In this document: piece after piece, positions 16,451 to 25,259 of the stretch
Layout of the letters: each line of letters starts with the position of its first letter
How positions within the stretch are numbered: position 1 is the first letter of the stretch
Source: Roseateles_E cavernae
Lineage (GTDB): Bacteria; Pseudomonadota; Gammaproteobacteria; Burkholderiales; Burkholderiaceae_C
Assembly: GCF_040187885.1 (NCBI RefSeq)
Contig: NZ_JBDPLH010000001.1
Span: forward strand, 1,378,819 to 1,442,818
Length of the DNA stretch: 64,000 nt
Direction: 5' to 3'
Position numbers and translations under genes: made by a program
The notes under the pieces: generated by a model
What the model was told of the DNA's origin: nothing
The model's database searches: none
Seen by the model: the letters and a program-made list of their open reading frames with translations, nothing else

Positions 16451-17398
16451 TCAATCCTCGAAGCGCCCCAGCCTCACCATCGTGTTGCCCGGCTTGCCGT
16501 GCTTCTGTGTCGGCATCACCAGCACGGTGTTGTCGTAGTCGGTCTTGAACACGGTGTCGCCGTCCTGCGCGAAGGCGGTGCCGGCTTTCGGGATCACGTC
16601 GAGGCCGCGCACCGGGAACAGGAAGTGGAAGTCGCCGCTCAGCGCGGTGATCGCCTCGTTGACGCGGATCAGGTGCTGGCTCTCGGGCAGCGGCAGGCGC
16701 AGACGCGGCTCGGCCCAGGCGGCATCGACGATGCCGGTCAGGTGCAGGAAGCGCACGACGCTGTCGATGGCCACCGCCGCCGAGGCGGCTTCCCAGTGCT
16801 GGCCGCATTCGATCAGCAGGGCATTCTTCGCGCTGGCCGGATCGCCGAAGCCGCCGCGGTCGCGCATGCGCAGGCCCGAGGGGTGGCCGGTGTCGATCAG
16901 CAGATCGCCGGGCATGCCCAGCTGGCGCGCAAAGGCCGCACCCTTGTCGAGCAGGCCGCAGACCATCAGCGGGCGGCAGGCATCCTGCATCGAATGGATG
17001 TCCAGCAGCAGATCGGCGGCGTCGACAAAGGGCCGCAGCGCGCGCGCACGGCGCAGCTCCAGCGAGTCGCGCGGGCCGTCCAGCGTGGCGTCGGCCCACA
17101 CGCGGTTCAGGTCCTCGTCGACGCAGCGCGAGGCATTCGGGTCGGCCGGATCGAAACGCCGGTAGGCCTCGACATTGGCAAAGCTGAGGATCAGCTTGCC
17201 GGCTCGTGGGGCCAGGTCTTGCTGGAACAACCAATCCAGCGCAATCGCACCGCACAGCTCGTTGCCATGGGTCAGGGCCTGGATCATCACGGTGGGCCCG
17301 GCGTGGCCGGAGTCCAGCACATGGACATGGTCGACACCGCTGGCGCTGTGGCGATAGGCGCTGATGTCGGGCGGGCTGAGTTCGATCAAGGCAGGCAT
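16451..17398 (-). CDS. Succinylglutamate desuccinylase/aspartoacylase family protein
   Basis: A 315-residue zinc-dependent deacylase of the AstE/AspA family (carboxypeptidase-like fold). Zinc ligands are visible in 'THGNELCG' (His and Glu) and in 'LDIHSMQ' (His), and 'VDEDLNRVW' supplies the conserved Asn-Arg pair. The ATG at 17398 is preferred to an earlier start 15 codons upstream because 'MPALIELSPPDI' begins the fold. No ast operon surrounds it, so the acyl-amino-acid substrate is open. It is convergent with the solute-binding protein and downstream of the MORN gene on the same strand. Confidence 0.82.
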   Translation of the reverse strand: MPALIELSPPDISAYRHSASGVDHVHVLDSGHAGPTVMIQALTHGNELCGAIALDWLFQQDLAPRAGKLILSFANVEAYRRFDPADPNASRCVDEDLNRVWADATLDGPRDSLELRRARALRPFVDAADLLLDIHSMQDACRPLMVCGLLDKGAAFARQLGMPGDLLIDTGHPSGLRMRDRGGFGDPASAKNALLIECGQHWEAASAAVAIDSVVRFLHLTGIVDAAWAEPRLRLPLPESQHLIRVNEAITALSGDFHFLFPVRGLDVIPKAGTAFAQDGDTVFKTDYDNTVLVMPTQKHGKPGNTMVRLGRFED

Positions 17399-17452
17399 GG
17401 CGGCGATACGGCGGCGCAAAACTGCATCATGCCTGCTCGGCACGGGCTTGAC

Positions 17453-19162
17453 TCATTCCTTGCGCTTGAGTGTGCCCTTGTCGGTTTGCTCATCGTTATT
17501 GAATTCACCCTCCCAGCGGTCGCCATTGGTCCAGCTGAACAGGCCTTGGCCATGCTTGGCGCCGCTGCGCCATTGGCCGACGTACTGGTCGCCCGAGGCC
17601 CAGACATAGACGCCCTGGCCGTGGCTGGCGCCGCGTTCGAAACCGCCCTGGTAGTCGTCGCCGCCGGCGAAGCGCATGCGTCCCTGGCCATGTGGCTGGC
17701 CGTCGGCGAGATCGCCCTCGTAGCGATTGCCGTTGGCGAAGCTCAGCGTGCCGCGGCCATGGGGCTTGTCACGCACCCAGTCGCCTTCGTAGACCTGACC
17801 GTTGGCCCAGCGGTAGTTGCCGCGCCCATGCGGCACGCTGGCGCTGATCTGGCCCTGGTAGCTGTCGCCGCTGGCGTAGTCCATGCGGCCCTCGCCCTCG
17901 GGCACACCGTTGACGAGGCTGCCCTCGAACTTGTCGCCATTGGCGAAACGCATCTGGCCGCGGCCGGTCGCCTTGTCGGCCACCCATTGGCCCTGGTAGC
18001 GCTGGCCGCTGGCCCAGATCAGCTCTCCCTGGCCATGGCGCTGGCCGCGCAGCAGGTCGCCGACATAGACATCCCCATTGGTCCACTCGACCCGGCCATT
18101 GCCGCTGACGACCTGACCCTCCTCGCGCACGAACAGCCCCTGGTAGCGGGTGTCGCCGGCGCGGATGTCGATCTGGCGTGCTGCGGCCGGCGGCTCGATA
18201 GGCGTTGCTGCGGGGGCCTGGGCCGCGCTGGACAGCTTGCCGAGTGCCGAGCCGAGCCCGGCCAGCAGGCCGGGGCTGGCCGGCGCGGCGGCCGCCGGCA
18301 CGGGCGCGGCAGCAGGTGTCGCCGGCGCGACCGTGCCCTTGGCGGTCGGTGCGGCCGCGGCCGGCTTGGCTGCCGCCGTGTCCGGTGGCGGCGTCGCAAC
18401 CCAGGGCGTGCCACGTTCGCGCGCCAGCGCCTGGGCATTGTTCTGCGCCAGCTCCAGCGCATTGCCCTTGCACTGGGCCATGGCCAGGCGCCACAGCGTC
18501 TCGGCCTGCAGCGAGAGCTGCTGCTTGTCGGCAGCGGCCAGGCCGGCCGCACTGCTGCGGAATTTCTGCGAGTGCTCGCGGGCACGCTCGAAGGGCGGTG
18601 CACAGAATTCGGCGTTGTGGCCATCGGTCTCGGACTGCTGGCGGCGCTGCTGTGCCGTGGCCTGCTGCTTGCCGGTGCAATGCTCGGCGGCCAGGTCCCA
18701 CATGGTCTCGGCCTTGCGGTACAGCGAGCCGGCCTCCTGCCAGCGGCGTTCGCCGAAAGCCTGGCGCGCCATCTCCTGCAGCGAGGCGGCGTCGCGATGC
18801 GAGAGTTCGCATTGCTGGCCGGCGGCCTGGCGCTCGGCAATGGCGGCGCGTTGCTTCTGGTTGTCGGCCAGATGGCGCTCGGCGCGCTCCTTGGCGCGCC
18901 CTTCGCAGCGCTGTGTCGTCGTGCGCCACAGCGCCAGTGCCTCGTCCAGCAACTGGGCCTGGCTGTCCAGATCCTTGCCGAGCGACTGCGCGGTGGCGGC
19001 ACGCAGGTCGGCAGCGATGGCGCGTGCCGTCAGCGCGGTGCAAGCGGGAGGCTCGGCGGCCGGCGCCGAAGCTGGCGCCGAAGCTGCGGGAGGGGCCAGG
19101 TCTTGTGCGCCGGCCGGCAGAGCCAGCATGGCGAGAAGGGAGAAAATTGATGTGGCGCGCAT
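17453..19162 (-). CDS. Exported MORN-repeat protein
   Basis: A 569-residue protein with a signal peptide (residues 1-20). Residues about 35-260 are helical with several spaced Cys residues ('EPPACT', 'QQCELS', 'AEHCTG', 'AQCKGN') and tetratricopeptide-like 'ALALW/AETMW/AETLW' repeats. A long Ala/Pro linker (about 265-345) leads to nine or so MORN repeats (about 365-560), each with a Tyr/Phe-x-Gly pattern such as 'GDVYVGDLLRGQRHGQG'. MORN arrays bind lipids or proteins. Its start is 4 nt after the stop of the lipoprotein gene at 19167, so they form an operon. The function is unknown. Confidence 0.85.
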   Translation of the reverse strand: MRATSIFSLLAMLALPAGAQDLAPPAASAPASAPAAEPPACTALTARAIAADLRAATAQSLGKDLDSQAQLLDEALALWRTTTQRCEGRAKERAERHLADNQKQRAAIAERQAAGQQCELSHRDAASLQEMARQAFGERRWQEAGSLYRKAETMWDLAAEHCTGKQQATAQQRRQQSETDGHNAEFCAPPFERAREHSQKFRSSAAGLAAADKQQLSLQAETLWRLAMAQCKGNALELAQNNAQALARERGTPWVATPPPDTAAAKPAAAAPTAKGTVAPATPAAAPVPAAAAPASPGLLAGLGSALGKLSSAAQAPAATPIEPPAAARQIDIRAGDTRYQGLFVREEGQVVSGNGRVEWTNGDVYVGDLLRGQRHGQGELIWASGQRYQGQWVADKATGRGQMRFANGDKFEGSLVNGVPEGEGRMDYASGDSYQGQISASVPHGRGNYRWANGQVYEGDWVRDKPHGRGTLSFANGNRYEGDLADGQPHGQGRMRFAGGDDYQGGFERGASHGQGVYVWASGDQYVGQWRSGAKHGQGLFSWTNGDRWEGEFNNDEQTDKGTLKRKE

Positions 19163-19166
19163 GGGC

Positions 19167-20525
19167 TCAGGGCTTGCGGGGGGCGGACTCGGCCGGAATC
19201 TCCAGCATCGCGTCGATCAGGCCGCGGGCGAAACGACCGCTGCCGGGATCGCCGGGGCTCTCGAAGGAGAAGGTGTCGGGCGCGGATGCCAGCGGCATGG
19301 CGCCGATCTCGAAGCTCAGATCCTCGGGCCGCAGGCCGCGCAGGATCGCGACGACCTCGCCCTCCAGGCCCTTGGCCTGGGCGCGCTTGTTGAGTTCGGT
19401 CAGGCGTTCGGCATCGAAGATGAAGGCATTGCCGGTGAGGCTGCGTTCGACCATCTTCTGGTGCAGCGTGAAGCCGGCCAGCGGGTTGGCGCCGAGCTTG
19501 GCGGCACGATCAAAGGCCCAGGCGTCCGCATGGTCGAAAACGGTGGCTGCGATGCGGGCGACGCCGCTCAGCGAGCCGCGGTTGACGGCCGCCTGCTGCA
19601 TCGCGCCGGCCACCTGGGCCTTGGTAAGTTGCGTGGCGGCATCGGTCAGGCCTTCGCGCAGGCGCTGCATGGCCAGGGCCTTGCCCTGTTCGATCAGCTG
19701 TTGCTTGACGATTTCGGTCGCCACGCTGGCGGCGGCCGACTTGGCCGCATTGACGGCGGCATTGGCCGCCACCGCCGCGCCCTGCAGACCGGAGGCCAGC
19801 GTGACCAGGTTGTAGAGCGTGCCGGCGATCTGGGTGCCGTAGTGGTAGGTCTTCATGCGGGCGCCGCCTTCTTCGGACAGCCCTTGGGTCCACAGCACCG
19901 CCCACAAGGCCTCGTCCTCGCTGAGGTCGGCCTGCGTGATCTCCAGTGGGTGCAGGCTCAGCAGCCAGTGGTAATCCTGCAGCTGCGGCGTGTTGGGCGG
20001 GGCCAGCCGGGCATAGCCGCGGCAGACCTGCAGCGGCGCGATGGCGACGGTTTTGCCGTTTGCCAGCTGTAGCTTGAACGGGCGGCCGTCGTCGCGTGCC
20101 TGTGCCAGGCGCTCCAGCAGGTCGGCGCTGTTACTGGTCTGAGTGTTGAGCACCTTGACGATCTTGTCGCCCAGCTTCAGCGGGGCATCGGCACTGACAC
20201 CGACCACGGTCAGACGCTCGTCAACATCCAGTGCGCGCACCCAGGCGACCCTATCGTTCTCGGCCCAGCCCTGGCTGGTGGCCACGGCGAAAGGCAGCTC
20301 CCACTGGGTGTCGCAATCGGCGTCCTTGAGCTGGGCGCTGCGCACGATGGCCGGGCGCAGCAGACGCTCGCCGGCACCGTAGGCGCGGATATGACCGAGC
20401 AGGGTCTCGTCGACCTTGCGGCCGTCATCGACCGTGAATTTGGGGGCCGCGCAGGCACTCAGCAGCACAGCGATCAGAGCGCCGGCGACGGCGCGCCAGG
20501 GCAGGCGGGAACAGGCGAAATCCAT
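19167..20525 (-). CDS. Lipoprotein with a PDZ-like region, partner of the MORN protein
   Basis: A 452-residue predicted lipoprotein (lipobox LLSAC, Cys25). Residues about 105-160 ('GVSADAPLKLGDKIVKVLN...') look PDZ-like. The following segment 'LSEDEALWAVLWTQGLSEE' resembles the place where M48-type peptidases carry their metal site, but no HExxH is present. An Ala-rich helical region (about 235-310), probably amphipathic, follows. I suspect a diverged, non-peptidase relative of PDZ-M48 lipoproteins, but do not recognise the family with confidence. It is first in a two-gene unit with the MORN-repeat gene. Confidence 0.75.
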   Translation of the reverse strand: MDFACSRLPWRAVAGALIAVLLSACAAPKFTVDDGRKVDETLLGHIRAYGAGERLLRPAIVRSAQLKDADCDTQWELPFAVATSQGWAENDRVAWVRALDVDERLTVVGVSADAPLKLGDKIVKVLNTQTSNSADLLERLAQARDDGRPFKLQLANGKTVAIAPLQVCRGYARLAPPNTPQLQDYHWLLSLHPLEITQADLSEDEALWAVLWTQGLSEEGGARMKTYHYGTQIAGTLYNLVTLASGLQGAAVAANAAVNAAKSAAASVATEIVKQQLIEQGKALAMQRLREGLTDAATQLTKAQVAGAMQQAAVNRGSLSGVARIAATVFDHADAWAFDRAAKLGANPLAGFTLHQKMVERSLTGNAFIFDAERLTELNKRAQAKGLEGEVVAILRGLRPEDLSFEIGAMPLASAPDTFSFESPGDPGSGRFARGLIDAMLEIPAESAPRKP

Positions 20526-20622
20526 GAACGGCGGCGGGCTTGAGACAGCGGGCCAGTTTAGGTGCGGGGTATGGCGCCTGCGTCGCTGGTGGGCGTTGCT
20601 AGTGCAGCCATTCGCGCAGTTT

Positions 20623-21453
20623 TCACAGGTTTGCGACCGGATCCAGCGGCGCGAAGTCGGCCGGCCGCTTGCTCTTCCAGGCCAAGATGGCCTGGCCCAT
20701 CTCGGCGGTGTCGAAGACGGCGCTTTGCAGCAGGCTCATCTGGGCCAGTGCGGCGGCCGTGCCATGATCGCGGGCATGGTTCAAGGCCAGCTTGCTGGTG
20801 GCCACGGCCAGCGGCGATTTGTCGGCGATGCTGCGGGCCAGGCCCATCACATGGGCCAGCAGCGCGTCGGCGTCCGGCAGCACGGCGTTGACCAGGCCGC
20901 AGGCCAGCGCGCGATCGGCACCGAGGCGCTCGCCGGTATAGGCCAGCTCGCGGGCCAGACCGGCCGGCATCAGATGCTGCAGGCGCTGCAGCACGCCCAG
21001 GTCGGCGGCCATGCCGATATTGATCTCCTGCACGCAGAAGAAGGCGTCGGCCGTGCAGTAGCGCATATCGCAGACGGCGGCCAGGTCCAGCGCGCCGCCG
21101 ATGCAGCCGCCCTGGATGGCGCCCAGCACCGGGAAGCGCGCCTCGTCCAGCGCGGTAAAGCAGTCCATCAAGCGGCGCAGCGAGTCCTGGAAGCTCAGCC
21201 GGCTGCGCGCGCTGCGCGTGTCCAGCATGGCGTCGTCGGCGGCAAAGGTGTCCAGCGCCATGCCGGCGCTGAAGTGCTTGCCGGTCGACGAGATCACCAG
21301 TGCGCGGGTCCGGCCGGCGTCGTGCAGGCCGCGCACCGCGTCGCGCAGCGCCGGGAAGAAGGGCGGGCTCATGGTGTTCATGCGCTCGGGCCGGTTCAGG
21401 CTGAGATGGCTGATGCCTTGGGCATCGGTGGCGAGGCTGAAGAATTCGTTCAT
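20623..21453 (-). CDS. Enoyl-CoA hydratase family, dienoyl-CoA isomerase-like
   Basis: A 276-residue crotonase-fold protein. Residues 'QGGCIGGALDLAAVCDMRYC' form the oxyanion hole and the CoA site. 'VQEINIGMAADLGVLQRL' carries both the Glu and the Asp that distinguish delta3,5-delta2,4-dienoyl-CoA isomerases (ECH1 type) from ordinary hydratases, suggesting double-bond isomerisation during unsaturated fatty-acid oxidation. ATG 21453 has GGAG 5-6 nt upstream. No other beta-oxidation genes adjoin it. Confidence 0.85.
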   Translation of the reverse strand: MNEFFSLATDAQGISHLSLNRPERMNTMSPPFFPALRDAVRGLHDAGRTRALVISSTGKHFSAGMALDTFAADDAMLDTRSARSRLSFQDSLRRLMDCFTALDEARFPVLGAIQGGCIGGALDLAAVCDMRYCTADAFFCVQEINIGMAADLGVLQRLQHLMPAGLARELAYTGERLGADRALACGLVNAVLPDADALLAHVMGLARSIADKSPLAVATSKLALNHARDHGTAAALAQMSLLQSAVFDTAEMGQAILAWKSKRPADFAPLDPVANL

Positions 21454-21591
21454 CGCGGCTCCTGTGGTGGCGAGTAGCTTAATCAAGGGACAGGCCCTGT
21501 CTATCCGCTGGGAGACAGCCGATATGGCCCCATGGCTTGCGTACTTTCACCGACCGGGGAAGCCCTGGGGCGGGCGCTCCGGAGCGCTCCC

Positions 21592-21597
21592 TACACT
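21592..21597 (+). promoter_or_regulatory. -10-like hexamer of a possible leaderless promoter
   Basis: TACACT ends 6 nt before ATG 21604, and no Shine-Dalgarno sequence is present. Confidence 0.45.
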
Positions 21598-21603
21598 GCT
21601 CGC

Positions 21604-22467
21604 ATGCGAACGCTCCGAACCGACGACGGCCTGCCCTTGCATTGGCGCCAATGGGGGCTGCCCGGGCCGCAGCCCGCGCGCGGCACGGTGCTGATCGTTC
21701 ACGGCCTGGGCGAGCATATCGGGCGCTACGAGCATGTGGCGGCGCGGCTGAACAGCTGGGGCTGGCAGGTGGTGGGCCATGACCAGCGCGGCCACGGCGC
21801 CTCGGGTGGGGCGCGCGGCGATGTCGCCGGCCCCGAACGGCTGATGCAAGACCTGGCCCTGGTGATCGACGAGCTGCGAGCCGACGCCGCCTTGAACAAG
21901 GGCCCGCTGCTGCTGCTGGGCCACAGCATGGGGGGCCTGGTGGCGGCGCGCTTCGTCGCGGGCGGCCTGTGTGCCAGCAGCGGCGGCGTGCTGCCGGCCT
22001 GGTTCCGGCCGGTTGACGGCCTGGTGCTGAGCTCGCCGGCGCTGGATGCCGGCATGTCGGGCATCCAGAAGGTCTTGCTGACGGTGGCGCTGCCGCTGCT
22101 GCCGCATCTGGCGGTCGGCAACGGGCTCAAGCCGGCCTGGATCTCGCGCGATGCGGCCGTGGTCGCGGCCTACGAGAACGACCCGCTGGTCCATGACCGC
22201 ATCACGCCCACCCTGGCCAGCATGATTGCCGAGGGCGGGCCTGAGGTGCTGGATCGGGCGGGGCAGTGGCTGCTGCCGACCCTGCTGATGTGGGCCGGCA
22301 GCGATCACTGTGTCGATCCGGCCGGCAGCGAGGCCTTTGCCGCCGAGGCGCCGGCGGCGGTCGTGCAGTCGCAGTGCTTCGAGCGCCTGTTCCATGAGCT
22401 CTTCAACGAGCCGGAGCGCGAACAGGTGTTTGCTCGCCTGCAGGCCTGGCTGGACGACAAGTTTTAA
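21604..22467 (+). CDS. Monoacylglycerol-lipase-like alpha/beta hydrolase
   Basis: A 287-residue soluble hydrolase of the Hydrolase_4/monoglyceride lipase group. It has the oxyanion 'VHGLGEHIGRYEHVA', the characteristic 'DQRGHGASGG', nucleophile GHSMGG, the acid in 'AGSDHCVDP' and the histidine in 'LFHELFNE', so the triad is complete. It probably releases fatty acids from monoglycerides or similar esters in the cytosol. The start is placed at ATG 21604, which matches the fold's first strand and lies 6 nt after a -10-like TACACT. Confidence 0.87.
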   Translation: MRTLRTDDGLPLHWRQWGLPGPQPARGTVLIVHGLGEHIGRYEHVAARLNSWGWQVVGHDQRGHGASGGARGDVAGPERLMQDLALVIDELRADAALNKGPLLLLGHSMGGLVAARFVAGGLCASSGGVLPAWFRPVDGLVLSSPALDAGMSGIQKVLLTVALPLLPHLAVGNGLKPAWISRDAAVVAAYENDPLVHDRITPTLASMIAEGGPEVLDRAGQWLLPTLLMWAGSDHCVDPAGSEAFAAEAPAAVVQSQCFERLFHELFNEPEREQVFARLQAWLDDKF

Positions 22468-22504
22468 GATCGGGGCCTCACCAGCCACAAGCCGGAACCC
22501 AATC

Positions 22505-23980
22505 ATGAATGCTCGCGACCCGTCATTGCCCCTGCAACCCGATGAAGCCACCGCGCTGGGCGACTATGCCGCCCGCGTCTGGGACGAGGAAATCGTCCCC
22601 GCACTGACCGACTACATCGCGATCCCGGCCAAGAGCCCGATGTTCGACGCCGACTGGGCCGCGAATGGCCATATCGAGAAGGTGATACGCGATGCCGCGA
22701 GCTGGGTCGAGGGCAAGAAGGTCGCCGGGCTGAAGCTGGAGGTCATCCGCATCGAGGGCCGCACGCCCGTCATCTTCTTCGAGGTGCCGGCCACCAAGGC
22801 CGGCAGCGATGACACCATCGTCGTCTACGGCCATCTGGACAAGCAGCCCGAGTTCAATGGCTGGCGCAACGATCTGGGCCCCTGGACGCCCAAGTACGAG
22901 GACGGCAAGCTCTATGGCCGCGGTGGCGCCGATGACGGTTACGCGGTCTACGCCTCGCTGACCGCCATCATGGCGCTGGACCGCCAGGGCATTCCGCGGC
23001 CGCGCTGCGTCGGCATCATCGAGACCTGCGAGGAAAGCGGTTCCTACGATCTGCCGGCCTATATCGACGCGCTCAAGGACCGGCTGGGCAATGTCAGCCT
23101 GGTGGTCTGCCTGGACTCGGGCGCCGGCAACTATGACCAGCTCTGGCTGACCACCTCGCTGCGCGGCATGGTCAGCGGCGTGTTGAAGGTCGAGGTGCTG
23201 ACCGAGGGCATTCACTCGGGCGACGCCAGCGGCCTGGTGCCGTCGAGCTTCCGCATCCTGCGCCAGGTGCTGGACCGGCTGGAGGACAGCAAGACCGGCC
23301 GCCTGCTGCCCGAGAGCTTCCATTGCGACATCCCCGGCAACCGTATCGAGCAGGCCCAGGCCACCGCCGCCATCCTGAAGGACGAGGTCTGGAAGCGCTA
23401 CCCCTGGGCCTGCGGTGCCGACGGCGGCGCGGTGCTGCCGGTGACGCAGGACCCGGTCGAGGTGCTGCTGAACCGCACCTGGCGGCCGACCCTGAGCGTG
23501 ACCGGCGTCGACGGCTTCCCGGACATGAAGAGCGCCGGCAATGTGCTGCGTCCCTACACCGCCTTCAAGCTGTCGCTGCGCCTGCCGCCGCTGGTGGACG
23601 GCAACGAGGCGGCGCTGCGCCTGAAGGCGCTGCTGGAGGACAACGCGCCCTACAACGCCAAGGTCACTTTTGTGCCCGATGGCCGCGCCGGCGCCTATGG
23701 CGCCACCGGCTGGAACACGCCGGACCTGTCACCCTGGCTGGATGCCGCGCTCAATGAGGCCAGCCTGGCCCAGTTCGGCACCCCGGTCGGCTATATCGGC
23801 CAGGGCGGCACGATCCCGCTGATGAGCATGCTGCAAAAAGGCTTCCCGAAGGCGCAGATGATGGTCTGCGGCGTCTTGGGGCCGAAGAGCAACGCCCACG
23901 GCCCGAACGAGTTTCTGCATGTGCCTTATGGCAAGCGGCTGACGGCGGCCGTGGCCCAGGTGATGGCCGCCCACCCCTGA
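22505..23980 (+). CDS. M20 family metallopeptidase
   Basis: A 491-residue dizinc peptidase of the M20 (dipeptidase/carnosinase-like) family. Metal and catalytic residues are in 'VYGHLDKQPEF' (His, Asp), 'GRGGADDGY' (bridging Asp), 'TCEESGS' (catalytic and ligand Glu) and 'AHGPNEFLHVPY' (C-terminal His). A dimerisation/lid domain is inserted in the middle, with 'TEGIHSGDASG'. It is cytosolic, without a signal peptide, and likely cleaves dipeptides. TAAGAT overlapping the previous stop codon may be its -10 element. It ends 7 nt from the convergent pobA gene. Confidence 0.9.
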   Translation: MNARDPSLPLQPDEATALGDYAARVWDEEIVPALTDYIAIPAKSPMFDADWAANGHIEKVIRDAASWVEGKKVAGLKLEVIRIEGRTPVIFFEVPATKAGSDDTIVVYGHLDKQPEFNGWRNDLGPWTPKYEDGKLYGRGGADDGYAVYASLTAIMALDRQGIPRPRCVGIIETCEESGSYDLPAYIDALKDRLGNVSLVVCLDSGAGNYDQLWLTTSLRGMVSGVLKVEVLTEGIHSGDASGLVPSSFRILRQVLDRLEDSKTGRLLPESFHCDIPGNRIEQAQATAAILKDEVWKRYPWACGADGGAVLPVTQDPVEVLLNRTWRPTLSVTGVDGFPDMKSAGNVLRPYTAFKLSLRLPPLVDGNEAALRLKALLEDNAPYNAKVTFVPDGRAGAYGATGWNTPDLSPWLDAALNEASLAQFGTPVGYIGQGGTIPLMSMLQKGFPKAQMMVCGVLGPKSNAHGPNEFLHVPYGKRLTAAVAQVMAAHP

Positions 23981-23987
23981 GCGTGCG

Positions 23988-25166
23988 TCAATCGGTCAGG
24001 GGCAGGCCGACATAGTTCTCGGCCAGCACGGTCTGGGCGGCGCGCGAGCTCATCAGATAGTCGAGATCGGCCTGCTGGATGCGCTGGTCGAAGCCGTTGT
24101 GGTCCGGAAAGTTGTGCAGCAGCCGGGTCAGGCTCCAGGAGAAACGCTCGGCGCGCCAGACGCGCCGCAGCGCCTGCTCCGAGTAGCGCGCCAGGCCGGC
24201 GTCGCTGCGGTCGCGGTAATACTCGGTCAGCGCGCGCGCCAGATAGCGCACATCGGAGGCGGCCAGATTCAAGCCCTTGGCCCCGGTCGGCGGCACGAGA
24301 TGGCCGGCGTCGCCGGCCAGGAACAGGCGGCCGAAGCGCAGCGGCTCGGTCACATAGCTGCGCAGCGGTGCGATGCTTTTCTCCAGCGAGGGGGCCGGCT
24401 CCAGCGCGGCGGCGGTGACCGGGTCGAGCCGGCTTTTCAGCTCGCTCCAGAAGCGCGCATCGCTCCATGACTCGAGCCGGTCGCTGAGGCTGCACTGGAT
24501 GTAGCAGCGCACCCGCGTTCTGCTGCGCATGCTGCACAGCGCGAAGCCGCGCTCATGCTGGGCGTAGACCAGTTCGTCGGCGGGCGGTGCGGTGTCGGCC
24601 AGCACGCCCAGCCAGCCGAAGGGGTAGCCGCGCTCGTAGCAGTGGTAGGCGCTGGCCGGCAGGCCGGCGCGCGAGACGCCGTGAAAGCCATCGCAGCCGG
24701 CGATGTAGTCGCAGGCCAGCTCGTGGTCCTGGCCCAGATGCTGGTAGCGCACGACCGCCCGGGGCTCGCCCAGGCCATGCAGGCTGACATGCCGGGCCTC
24801 GTAGTGCGTGGTCAGGCCGGCAGCCTTGCGGGCATCCATCAGGTCGCGGCACAGCTCGTTCTGGCCATAGACCAGCACCGACTGGCCGGTCAGCCCCTGC
24901 AGATCGATGCGCTGACGCTGGCCACCGAAGCTCAGCTGTATGCCTCGGTGGACCAGGCCTTCGGCATGCATGCGCTGGCCGACTCCGGCCTCGTCCAGCA
25001 GCTCGACGCTGCCGCGCTCCAGAATGCCGGCGCGCACACGGGCCAGCACCTGCTCACCGCTGTGCAGCTCGAGAATCGTGTTGGCGATGCCGGCCTTGTG
25101 CAGCAAGGCACCCAGCAGAAGTCCGGCCGGGCCGGCGCCGATGATGGCAACCTGGGTGCGCTGCAT
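23988..25166 (-). CDS. pobA: 4-hydroxybenzoate 3-monooxygenase PobA
   Basis: A 392-residue flavin monooxygenase, almost the length of the Pseudomonas enzyme (394). It hydroxylates 4-hydroxybenzoate to protocatechuate with NAD(P)H and oxygen. FAD motifs are GAGPAG (residues 9-14), the 'CDGFHG' DG motif and 'LAGDAGHLVPPTGAKGLN'. Further typical elements are 'RAGILERGSVELL' and 'YPFGWLGVL'. ATG 25166 is preceded by GGGAGGA. It is downstream of an IclR-type regulator on the same strand and close to pcaFJI, consistent with a protocatechuate/beta-ketoadipate catabolic region. Confidence 0.94.
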   Translation of the reverse strand: MQRTQVAIIGAGPAGLLLGALLHKAGIANTILELHSGEQVLARVRAGILERGSVELLDEAGVGQRMHAEGLVHRGIQLSFGGQRQRIDLQGLTGQSVLVYGQNELCRDLMDARKAAGLTTHYEARHVSLHGLGEPRAVVRYQHLGQDHELACDYIAGCDGFHGVSRAGLPASAYHCYERGYPFGWLGVLADTAPPADELVYAQHERGFALCSMRSRTRVRCYIQCSLSDRLESWSDARFWSELKSRLDPVTAAALEPAPSLEKSIAPLRSYVTEPLRFGRLFLAGDAGHLVPPTGAKGLNLAASDVRYLARALTEYYRDRSDAGLARYSEQALRRVWRAERFSWSLTRLLHNFPDHNGFDQRIQQADLDYLMSSRAAQTVLAENYVGLPLTD

Positions 25167-25259
25167 TGTTATTCCTCCCTGTATGGATGACAGGCCGGGC
25201 AACGGCCTGTCCAGGGATGGAGCTTGCCACCGCTTGGCGGCGGCGGGTCCCGTTAACTC

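Noticed and set aside
16499..19150. A plus-strand open frame of 883 codons opposite the AstE-like and MORN genes
   Set aside because: High-GC coding DNA keeps the antisense frame open; its translation is low-complexity (Ala, Gly, Arg) with no domain, while the minus-strand genes have clear motifs and repeats.
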